Below, one piece after another: positions 1-10,546 of a DNA stretch of 64,000 bases (positions are counted from its first letter, which is position 1; each line of letters begins with the position of its first letter). Both the position numbers and the translations under genes were made by a program. Below the pieces are notes generated by a model. That model was not told where the DNA came from. It worked only from the letters and a program-made list of their open reading frames with translations, and searched no databases. This stretch comes from Fasciola hepatica (lineage: Eukaryota; Platyhelminthes; Trematoda; Plagiorchiida; Fasciolidae), in assembly GCA_948099385.1 (NCBI GenBank), contig CANUEZ040000168.1, positions 5,495,001 through 5,559,000 of the forward strand. Reading direction: 5' to 3'.

Positions 1-3000
1 GAAACGACAGAAGAAGGACAACAAAGTAAGACTTTAGTTAAAACCATTCTGCGATTCAGTTCGAGGCAAGTCGCGCATTTCACGAGAAATTAAAGACTAG
101 AACAGGACGGTTAAAACGTTTCACACGAACCACAGCGGAAATTTTTCGTGTGCCACTTCAAGGCTCATCATTATGCCTCTATTTACTGTTTGTACAAGCT
201 TATGGAAGCGGATCCTAAAAGCGAGCAAGAAATTGTTATTTCAATGAAATCCACACCGTTATCCGTCATCCTGCTCCCTAGTGAGATGTACCTTAAACCA
301 CTATGTGAAACTCTGGGTTAGCTATGAATCACTGAAAATCAGCTAGTCACTTCGGGTTATTTTCTTCATGTCAGGGGTCACAACGACCGCACATTTAGTG
401 TCACTCCCATATGGTTTGTCAAATCTGAAATCCATTTTCAGGCAGCTCAAGAAAGATTCCAAAACTAACTGAAATCACTGGCTGGACAACGAGCACATGG
501 CCAACCGTGCAGAACGTAGCATACACGTCACGTGTTTGATAGCCTCTAAGCGTTATCGCATTATATTGCAACCGATTTTAATACTGAATTTAGAATAGTT
601 TCGAACGAACAATACTTTACCTTTTCTTGATTGTTGTGTTTATCTGATTCCCAGTACTTATTTTCCCAAATCCCCCGTCACAGAATTTCAGCACTTGTCT
701 TTGCAGACACGTGATATAACCTACTGCCGAGAAGTCACCCACTGGACTGCTTCGGAGAAAAGAAAAACAATATTCATTTCTTATTCGTAGTCCGTGTTGA
801 TTTTTCTCATCTGCCCAAGTTGTGAGCATTATTGAAGGCAGTGAATAATTTGTGATGTGCGAACAAAGAACACCTAAGTGTGTCATCACTTCGTGACCAC
901 AACACCAGGCTAACAGAAGTTCCATTAGCATGCATGCTCACGAGGGTAGATAAGCTCCCAGTCCCATCACTCAACTGATGATGTGAAAGAAGAGACGAAA
1001 GTCCGGCTTTCCTGAACCGTTTCCCTACGTGCGATAAAACACGTAGTTCTGTTTTCGTGACCGAATAATCCCAGATGTATGAAACGTCCATCTTTTGGAC
1101 AACACGTGACCAGATGAGTACACATACTTCATCCTCATTCATCCAGTAAGTTTCATTATATTACCGCATTACTAAAATATTTCACTTTTCTGTCAAGTGA
1201 ACCATAATGCAATTAGTTATGTGTTAAATTATGAATCGGTTTAAAGTCAACTATAGACTGGAATAACCCCAACGTATGCCTCCCTTTTCTTACTAGTCAA
1301 GCTGCCACCCCATAAAAAACAACCAGTCTTATTTACCACAGTACATCAAAACTAAAGAATGGTAAACACCACGAATTATAGATGATTAATCTTTTTCACG
1401 TGTTTTTTCTCTCAAAGGATTATGCTGGTGGTGATATCCATTTGCGATAGAAACCAGCTTTTGTGTAATGTTTTTGGCACGCAAAAAATATCCAGTGTAT
1501 CTTAACACTGCCGAACCTGTTCGTGCAGTTTTCCGGGTGACATTGTTTATCACGTTTAACGGTAATTTGAACCACATTCAAAGTGGAAGATTCCAAGATG
1601 ACTATATATAATAGGTTATGCAGAAAAAACATACAGCTCACCTCTGGAAATGAAGAAAGTGCCATACAGACATTTTATCGTTGTTCTGAATCATCAGTAG
1701 TGCTTACCTACCGAGCTCCCAGTAAGCCGAGAACTATTATAATCCGAACTTCCAATCACCAGGCTATCGGAGATGGTCGTCATCGATTTCTTGAAAATTA
1801 ACACTACACGATATAGCGCCCTATCTTTGCAGAAGTTTTCCAGGGTACATTTTATTGATCGCCCTATTACTGACGAAATCTTTTCCAGGTTCAACGAAGG
1901 CCACTCCAATAAAAGGGGAACGAATATATGTACTCACATAAGAAATATCAAAAAAACCATGGCAGTTTTGAACTAGCCGATGGTTATTTGACCAAAAGAG
2001 TAGAACAAAACATCACAACGAGCACGGAACCTGAGATAAACTGGAAAACAAGCGGAGATATTTTTCGCGGGCACCTGTCCGACCAAACTCCGGACTTCGC
2101 CAGAGCCGTAATCCACACCACTGACGTATGAGCTCTGTGTCCATCAGCGAAAATTTCTGAAAATAAGTCCATCAGCGTTAGTTCTAGGTTGAATGGTCTC
2201 GATGGCATTCCAAATCAGAATGAGGGATTGAGACAGGTCAAAATAGCTTCATTCAAATTTTTCTGTACATCTCAAATTCATTAGACACCCAAAGTACCTC
2301 ACAAGAAGGACTTGAAGAAGAAACGAAATACTGAAGCTATTCCAGTTACTTATGCACCGTTGGTTTATCTTGATTCCGTATTTTAGGAGGTGCAGCATTT
2401 ATACAACGGATACTTTTGTCATCAAAATATTTCCGTTGATTGGGAGATACAAATACTTGTGGTCGAAACTGCAAAGAACGTTAGGCGGCACTGATATTTA
2501 CGTAAACAGGACATGAAGTAACCTGATTTTTCTTTAGGTACTGGGAGATGTACTTAGTATGGTGTCCTATTCCATTCATTACGCTTCGCGAATAATAACA
2601 ATAAATGACAAATTGTTCCTTTTCAGAGTGGATAAATTTATTTTCTAAGATATTAGGAGCATCCAGTTCAGCCGCAATTAAGTCAAACAGTTATCCAGTT
2701 CGTTGCTTCACTTAGTATGGGTAATAATATTTTATTATTCGCTGAAATCTAACAGGTTTGATTACAAAATCAGAAAGCACAAATGTTCACTTATTTCTCA
2801 TTATTCTATCTAGTGGTTACCGTGCCTTACGGCTGAGCCATTTCTAATTATCGTTTCCGCATTGCCGATACAAGAAAAGCGAGATTTTTTTAGGCAGCTC
2901 TTCTTGTGCTCATTGCTGCTCAACCAATGAACCATGAAGTGCAACCTAGAAACCAACCATAAAACTTGACGCCTTGAGACTCCTATCTATAAACTGTGGT

Positions 3001-5439
3001 TACAGGTCTATTGACGCCGGAGTTGATCGTCTCAAAAAGCACCACTGGTCTTCTGGAGATTGTGCAGGTGGTTCGAAAAACGAGTTGACCACGGAGAATT
3101 CCCAAAGTAAATATGGGTATCTGTCAGTGAAGGTGATCATTGATGTAGAAATTGTTATTTTGGTAGAAACCGAGTTACGGTACGGTATAGTTATGTGTCG
3201 TACTCGGTTTGTTTAAGCTTGTTTCCAGATACATAAATTGATACTCCAAAGGGGGATCAATTGTTTTGCTCCAGTGGCACAATCATCAGTAAATAATATC
3301 GATTTGAGCTGGAGGTTTGGTTAGCAATCAAGTATACGGCAAATGTCTATCATACATAGAATACATTGGCAGATTAGCCTTATCTCAGAATGCAAAATAA
3401 AAGAAATTTCAATTTTATAGTCGCATACACTTTTGGGCTGTTAAACGTCACCTGAAGACAGTTCGTCCAAGTGACCTTTCCTGAGGTAATACAAATAACG
3501 TATTCCTGTTTGTGTTGTATCAGCTTGAATCAAAATTTAAATGGCGGACTATAAGGAGCCGGTCTCTTTGATGCCAGGTTGTTACGACAAAGAGATTGTT
3601 ATATTGTAAATCTTTTGTGCTCGGTACTTTGACCTGGCTCAGCGACAATCCCGAATCGGAGTCATTAAATGAAGCGTCCATTGAAGAGGTTTATCCAGTC
3701 TATCATTTGTGGTTTGTTGTTTGTACTGGTGTGGATTTTTCGAGCCCCCGTGCAGCCAGTACTGCTAAAGATACGTGGGCGGGGCAGCACAACTGCTATA
3801 GCAAGTGAATTATGCCCGGTTAAGTGCAACAAATTTTTCCACGCTAGAGAGATCGGAACTGTTTTTACTTTGAAAGTATTGCACAAAAATCTGTTGACCG
3901 TAAAAATTGTTGTTTTTCGTGTTCATTCACCGATATCTCATACACAGACAAAACAACTGGTCCTACATTACGTTTTTTGGTGAGAATTGTCGTCGTCTAG
4001 CCTCTACATATTGATTTGTTAGACGTGGTTGCATTTCTGGCTTGACAAATGTATCCCGTGTGGATCTTAGGCTCATGGGGGCATTTAACCTATCTCATCT
4101 CTTTAGAGTATAATCTCAAAGTGAACAATGCTGAGCGGGCTTATTTGACGTGGATTGTCAAAAATGACAAACAAGAAGCTCAGTTAGTTAGCGAAGGCAA
4201 AAAACAAATTCGACTTAAGTCCAGCGCCAAGTCTCGTTACAAATTTCCAAATATTTAGAGACGGTGCAGCAAAAAAATGGGTTGAATAACTAATGATTCC
4301 GGCCGACTGTCTTACAGTAACTAAAAACGAATAGTTTATCATGTACCCGTGACATTATTGGTCTCAGCATTTATCACCATGTTCTTGCAAATAAGTGCAC
4401 GCCAAAACCCACTGAAACAGATTTAACCTAACTACCGAAAGAGAGGCCATTTTGTTGTTTGTCGACATCATGCAACCCTTCTCTTGACTGTTGTCCGCAG
4501 CAGAATAGCTCAGTTCGTAGCACATATAGCCTGTTCACGTGACTCACGTGATTTGTTTTACTTATTTGATGTATGGTTCACATCATTATTGGTCTATGAC
4601 TTGGAAACCATTGTTAGCTGCTGAAACCTGCTTTCCATATCCCGGTGCATAAAATAGCATATCGCTAGAATTCGAACGATAAACTGATGAGGCTTTCGTA
4701 GTAACGGATTTCACCATCTTCAAGAGATCTGATACAGAAAACCCTGGGTGATTACCTGGAAAAGTCCATGCTGATTGGACCTGAATTAATGTTTACGAAA
4801 CTCAATTTTTCATGTGTTTCACAGAGCTCTGAGTGACGTATGGATAATTGGACTCGCTACTAGGTTGCTCACTCCTTAGATGAAAGTATACATGCCTTAA
4901 TATTTAAAAAGTGAACGTCGAACAATCTGAGACCATCTACGCCACTGAACTAGCTGGATTATTCAAAAAGATGCTGACCAAATTTATCTACAGGCCGTCA
5001 GAACCAAGCACATTCAATATCTTACCGTTTATTGAAAATTTCGTAATAAAAGTTAATAGAACATTAGAAAACTTAATGGTTACAGCTGATCACTAAGTAT
5101 TTACGAGGCATTACGCTGTTCTTGATATCAACTGAGATGAAGTATATTGACTGGTATTGTATCGACGACATGGGTTTGTCCGTCTCTTCACTAAGCTTTC
5201 CGCCGGTGGTAAGGATAGTCTTACAGACCCTACGCTTTGCATTTTCGACTATGTAAAGTTGTTCTGGTAGATCGTAATCAATCTAGCCTCAGTAGGAATC
5301 AATATTTGACGTTTCCGATTGTTTTCCCTTTATGGTTTAAATAGATTGGGAGACCACATTTTAACCGATCATCTGTTGCAAACGTATCCCATGTGTGATA
5401 GTTTTACCTTACCCTTTCACCGATCTTCGATTCAAACAA
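1..5439. other. No supported gene or repeat
   Basis: I see no gene, RNA or repeat copy that I can support here. The longest open frame is 111 codons (807-1142, minus). It overlaps a 104-codon frame on the same strand, has no recognisable domain, and is of chance length. The sequence is AT-rich and looks intergenic or intronic. Confidence 0.5.
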
Positions 5440-5721
5440 CTTGAAAAACGTACTCGAAAGTAGTAGTATCGAGTTGCATTAGGAAGAAAGGACAAAATTC
5501 CCCTGGAAGCACACGACCGATTCCACGGGGTTTGCCGCATATCTCGGTACTCTTCTGCCCAATCTTCTCTATACTTGAGCACTACGCAGTTAGTTTACAT
5601 TTGTTATCTCGTTTGAATCGAATAGAGCGTGGATGGACGGAGATTCCATTTTTGGAATCACAGGATGATTCTTCCGTGCATGCACCCTCTATACGATTCA
5701 AATGAGATTACAGTGGTAAAC
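5440..5721 (-). repeat. Hairpin plus ribozyme repeat family, copy A (decayed)
   Basis: This is the second copy of the element at 38264-38755, in reverse orientation. Its hairpin (5593-5721) starts GTTTAC and ends GTAAAC. Both arms carry the motif ATCTC(G/A)TTTGAATCG followed by a GGACGG or GCACGG block, and a short GGAATCAC segment sits between them. Read on the minus strand, the hairpin is followed by a segment (5592 down to about 5470) that matches 38603-38722, beginning with the shared word GTGCTCAAGTATA. Homology fades near 5440. Compared with the other copy it lacks the central palindrome, so it is either a deletion derivative or the ancestral short form. Confidence 0.75.
5505..5552 (-). 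ncRNA. Degenerate hammerhead ribozyme core in copy A
   Basis: Aligned on the minus strand with the intact-looking core at 38641-38706, this segment keeps the stem II sequence CGGCAAACCCCG and a GGTC|GTGTGC cleavage-site region followed by CTTCC. The CTGATGA box is replaced by an AGATAT-like sequence and GAAA by GGAA. It should therefore be inactive. Its value is that GGTC here suggests the ancestral stem III/cleavage sequence was ACCGGTC. Confidence 0.5.
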
Positions 5722-6344
5722 ACGAAAATTGTTTTCTTATGCGCCCAGGTAACAGTCTTGAGGCTCAGTCTGCTTCTCAATCAAATAGAACGGGTGCAGT
5801 GTGACTATGATGAAATGGATTCTGCTCTTTTATAAATTCCCCGTTTCGTTCTTCCCTAGTTGTTCAAGTAATTGGTTTGAGTTGTCTCTCTTCAACTAAT
5901 CAAATGGATTTTCTTAAAAGCAGTATCCATCCTATTCCAACCTTTTCAGTAAGTTGCACATGCCTTGATGAAATTCGCATCCATCGGTGTTTTGCCGCAC
6001 TTTTTTGAATGTGGCAATGACGTTTAAACGGATCGATAAAACATTTTGTTTGGTCAGTTTCTTTTTTAGTTTATCATCACGAAATACAGTAACCTTGGGA
6101 AGTCAACCTAAAGACAGCTGTACTGGCGAACACTGACGCATTACTCGCTGTTAAACTCAGTTTCTTTACTTTGGACTTTATACCTAGAGTTGCTCATTCT
6201 GTAATCGGTTTGTAAACCGGTATTAATCAAAACACAAGCTCAGACGATACAAAAAAATAGCTACTCCTGCAAGGTTCTTATCACAGATGTTTTTGTCCAT
6301 GCATTGTGGCCCAGACATAGTTGAGACACTTTGAGATGACTCAC
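5722..6344. other. No supported feature
   Basis: Flank between two dispersed repeats. I see no gene, RNA or repeat in it. Confidence 0.4.
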
Positions 6345-6620
6345 AAAGGTAGTGGGTAGGTATCAGAATCATCTCTTTAGTGGTATGCTTGCGGGTAATG
6401 AATAAATATGCTCATAGTGCGGAAGAAACCACATTTTTGCCGCAACTATGATGGAAAATGAGCCGCTGAGGGGAAATGAAAATACAATCTTTGCACTGAG
6501 TTAACCCAAGCACTGTTCAAAACACAGTGTTACCTCCGTTGATCAGGATTTTTCACAGTATCATCGACATGGAGTTCACCATGATGGTGCATCAAATATT
6601 ACAGTTATGACTCCAATAGC
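6345..6620 (+). repeat. Dispersed repeat family X, copy 1
   Basis: This stretch aligns with 29945-30250 on the same strand. Shared blocks come in the same order: a GGTAT..AGAA..CAT segment, a GTGGTATGCTTGCG / GTGGCATGCGAGTAAGC segment, a CTATGA..AAAATGAGCC.CTGA block, and a closing block AGGATTTTTCA.AG..TCATC..CATGGAGT. Identity is moderate, so both copies are old. No coding potential or tRNA boxes were seen. The family is unnamed here. Confidence 0.6.
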
Positions 6621-8745
6621 CAGTGTGTAGATGGATCTTTGAATTTCTTTCTTCATAACACGTAGGTTTTGAGATTAAGTTTGAATTTGCTCTATTAAAG
6701 GGCTATTGTGTGGAGCTGACAGTGACATCGCGCTCTCTTTCTCGGGTCCTGTACTCTTTTTGAACATGCAAACAGTTTTGCATGACTTTTTACGAACTTT
6801 CCGTGAAACATGCCATCATGAGAAACTATTACTTACCCAAGTGACTTCATTGTTTTGAACTGGAGGACTTTTTCAGTAGTAACGGTGAAGATTTCCCCGT
6901 CATTAAAGGGCACTTTAATTGAAATACTACGAAAACTAAATTGTTTTTCTGATCCAAAGCAGTGTTCGTTGGTGTGTGGCATCCTACGAGTTAGATTTTC
7001 GGGAAATAATACGTCATAAACCATTTTTTGAGCCTCCCATGACTCGCCGTATACCAAGCACTCAGACGAGGAAGAAAACCATCGTCAAGATGGCAGACCA
7101 CGTAATCTGAATCTTGTGATGGATTAAATACTTGACCTCTTTTGTCGGGTTTGTGATGTATCTTGCACATTTCGCGATATTACGGCACTAAAAATTGCCG
7201 GTACCTTAAGTCCAACGAGAACAGAGAGCGCCTCGGAATACTTTCTTGCTGGATTAGAACAGGGACTTTTGGTACTGTGTTTGAACTCGACGCACATAAC
7301 ATCACCCTATTCATTCGATTTTCTGGTCATCCTACCTCTGAACTGTGTTTGTGGAGGTTTTTCTGTGATCCAGCCAATAGCTGATGCTCCTGTTAGCGAA
7401 AAAGCCAAACACATCACAAATAAGATTGATAAGTACAGGCCTCTGCAACTGTATTTTGATCTCCATTACGGGTTCCCGAGAAAATTTAGTTCTAGTGGGT
7501 ATTTTTCCCGTTATCACCATAGCAATATAACCGATTACCGAGGGGCTCTCAAATGACCTTGAAGCCAATGCTCAAGTTGATGAGAACTGGAATTCCCATT
7601 TGTTTATTGTCTGACGGATGTTATTAGGCGTCAGTTTTAAACCACCTATTAGGTGGAGTTTCCAGATTATTCAAGGATTTGTTTCAACCTTTCGATATAA
7701 GCATAACCACGAAAACTATTCAAGCTGAAGAAGCTGCTTCTACGAAAATATTTAGGTGCTAACCCGATCTGAGTATAACCTGGGATAATTTATGTGACCT
7801 CGTTGATCAATTTAATCATATTTCCATACGATGTTATGTTCTAGCCTACTTTGCTCACAACCTTTTAATTTGACAACCAAAATTACACAAATTCGACTAT
7901 CAGAGTGCAGCTTATAATCGAGGTCAATAGGAGGAAAACTGAAATAAATGGGTATCACCACCAGATGAACCAATTCGTCTTGATTACTTCTTGATGCTCG
8001 AAATATATACTGAGTGATTTTCGCATGCATCACAATCGACACTGCTTGTAGGAATCTTTGCCATTCCTTCAATCGCCTGACAGATCGTGGAACCGGATCC
8101 CCTTGTTTAAAGGATATCGTTGGAATGCAGCTAAAATCACCTAACAGTCACCCGATGGTTGACCGGTTATTTGGCTGAGATCAGATCATCAGGTTGCTGT
8201 TCGAAAATAATTGACGTACCATAACGTGAAAGCTTTACGCTATCTGAACTCGATGCAGCAGCTTAGCGTCAACTTTCATGAGCGTTTTTGAATCGTTCAT
8301 TACCTCATCTTACGTCACTTTTATTCCTCAACTTGCTTCTGACTTTTTTCCCGCCATTCCTCTAGGATCACGAAGACTGGGTTTATTCTAAGATCGGCTT
8401 GTAAAAGATATGGCTGTTATTCGAAGAAACTTCTTTACTTCCGAAAAATGTCTCATTTGGAACCTTCATTTTGAATTTGATCGTATTCGCAGTGATACCG
8501 TGCTTACTTTTAGCCTGTGTTCGTTTGCACATGTCTTCAGCTGACCGGAGGCGCGGCTCAGTCTTCTAAAGCAACAGAGAATGGGGACTGTTAACGGAAC
8601 CCAACTATGCCAATCTCGGAAACAGTTGTTCCGTTCTGTTCTGTTCAGAAAACCAATAACCATGTGCTGGGTGCGGTGGCTTCGGTTGCTATCTCCTTGC
8701 GGCAATCTCAAAAGGTTTTGAGGTGATCCAAATGTGAAAAGTCTT
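6621..8745. other. Mostly featureless; holds one candidate exon
   Basis: Apart from the candidate exon at 6837-7060, I see no supported feature. Frames at 7269-7568 overlap on both strands and match no family I recognise. Confidence 0.4.
6837..7060 (-). CDS. Candidate internal exon of an unknown gene (low support)
   Basis: On the minus strand a pyrimidine-rich stretch ending in TCTGAG (about 7080-7061) could be a splice acceptor. It is followed by an open stretch of 74 codons plus two bases, which ends exactly at a strong donor, TTGG|GTAAGTAAT. The reading frame would close at the TAA inside the donor. The predicted peptide contains ESWEAQK, FPENLTRRMP and NDGEIFTVTTEKV; it is hydrophilic and without a domain I recognise. 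No neighbouring exon was found, and a handful of such acceptor-frame-donor combinations is expected by chance in 64 kb, so this is only a candidate. Confidence 0.22.
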
Positions 8746-8828
8746 TGGCCTCGGCGGGATTCGAACCCACGCACGGTTTCCACCCTCGCTTAGTACCGCG
8801 GGTGCTCTACCAGCTGAGCTACGAGGCC
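8746..8828 (-). tRNA. tRNA-like gene; anticodon not assignable
   Basis: Read on the minus strand, the 83-nt sequence has a perfect 7-bp acceptor stem (GGCCTCG/CGAGGCC) and a D arm GCTC-AGCTGGTA-GAGC. It also has a canonical A box (TAGCTCAGCTGG), a T arm GTGGG-TTCGAAT-CCCGC, and a canonical B box (GGGTTCGAATCCC). The middle does not fold into a standard anticodon arm: CCCGC can pair with GAGGG only with one mismatch and an enlarged loop, leaving a 12-nt variable region. The length suggests a type II (Ser/Leu-like) tRNA, but no anticodon with a proper U33 fits. It is either a diverged tRNA, a tRNA pseudogene, or the head of a SINE. The first downstream T4 run lies about 40 nt beyond the 3' end. 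Confidence 0.6.
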
Positions 8829-10199
8829 ACGCTGTATATCGATCACACTATACCCGCCCAAATTACAGTAGCACATGGCATCCACCACAGTGAACTAGCT
8901 TGTAATTTGACTGCCTACAGCAGGATTTCCCTTTGTACTAACCGGACTCCACCAGTTAAGTGCATTGGGCATGTTTACAATGTATTGATGGTTGGCAGAA
9001 ATATTGAAGGAGAAAAGAGTATGAAAGGAGTAAGAGGAGAACTATATTAATGGAATTAAGTCGATGAAGAAAGTTTGTGGATGCAAAAGCCCCACGGATC
9101 GCGGCACCTAGCCGGTCCTACGTACTTTTTCTCATAGAAGGGCTTTCTGAATTTTTGGCCCATTCTCGAGTTGTTGTGACGTATTTCTGGTATCCCCTGG
9201 TTTGGGGAACTATTATGTGAAACATCTGTTTTAAATGACACGAGATTATTCAGAAAAGCGCCATTAAGGTTGGAACAGTAAAACTATGCATCATTTAAAC
9301 ACCTTTATGCAAATTTCATCCGTAATACCGAGTAACAATAAAAGTTCTGTAAGCAATGAGGCCGATAACTATTACGCTCAGCATGATGCACATGGCATTT
9401 TGAAGAGAGATCGGCCTGCAAACCTTTTAAACCATGTAAAATGTGTCAGCAATGTTGGTTTTAGTCATCACTAGTGCACAACTTATAGTCTATTTGATTT
9501 CGGTTCTCAGCATTCTATCGATTATTCCCCCGTACATCAACGTATATTTCTCATATTCTTATGTTAAGAGTGGACAACATCTTCGTTCGTAGCAGTCAGT
9601 ACATCCACAACTGTGTTTCGGATATACTCCAAAATGACCTCAAATCAGATTCCTGTGATAAGTAAGCGATATTGTCCTTTGCATTGGCCGAGAAGATCAT
9701 GGCTAATGGTTAATATCTATTCCATTGTGATCTGTCTCCTGGCCAATTTCACCTGTTGACCCATTTCGTGTTTCGACTAATGCATTCCAGATGGTCGCCG
9801 AACATAAACGGTGTCTGCCCTTTCCTTGTTGGATTTTACCAAGCAAGGTTGAGCTAGTATCTGAACTGATACCCCTACTTTGACGTGTAAAATGCGCCTT
9901 TGATTTGTTTCTCAGTGGCGGAGAAATACCATAATAATTGAAAAAGAAAACTACCCTCAACGTCCAAATAATATTCAATACGTTATACGTTTGGAACCCT
10001 CTTTGCTCGTGACTAAACCAGTCTGTTAACCTCAGCTGGCACATTCGTTGCTGTCATCCGTTAAAAATGTTCTTTGTCGGAGGTCTCAGTGGAAATCCAT
10101 TCCGGTTACACCCCGATATAAGTATGATTTCAGAAGAAAGTACCGTAAAACTCTGACCTCTGAGTAACTCTTTTGTGATATCAGTGAGCCTCCTTATTG
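8829..10199. other. No supported feature
   Basis: No gene or RNA seen. A 113-codon minus-strand frame at 9703-10044 is of chance length and has no recognisable motif. Confidence 0.4.
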
Positions 10200-10546
10200 A
10201 AAACGTACCTAGTCACACAAATCGCACAACTTCTGTCACTTATAATACTAATACAACTAGTACGACCGATAATACTACTGATATCTGTACTTGTAATGGA
10301 ACTAAAACCAGTGACAACACTGCCACTAAAACTGCCTTGAAGAATATATACTGCTTACTGAATAAGCAAGTAGATGTTTGTCTAAAATGCAATTACTGTC
10401 AGTTGTGAATTATTAACGAACCCCGCTGTCAGACGGACCCAAAGCAATACGGTGTAGGAAGTCATATATACCACACAATTGCATCCTCCGACTAGATAGT
10501 GACTCCCTTCAAGCGGACTGGACCGTTGGAATGCAAACAAGCATAA
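10200..10546 (+). repeat. Dispersed repeat family Y, copy 1
   Basis: Aligns with 36110-36375 on the same strand. Both copies have an irregular ACT/AAT-rich trinucleotide stretch, then a conserved block TACTGCTT.CTGAATAA..AAGTA, then GCAATTA(C/T)TG. The last shared block begins ACCACA..ATTGC and continues through TTCAAG, ACTGGACCG and GCA. The 77-codon frame overlapping this copy is low-complexity Thr/Asn-rich and is not a credible gene. Confidence 0.6.

Noticed and set aside
967..1010. CTGATGA followed by CGAAA, hammerhead-like
   Set aside because: Stem II would have only two base pairs and no stem III or cleavage site follows; coincidence.
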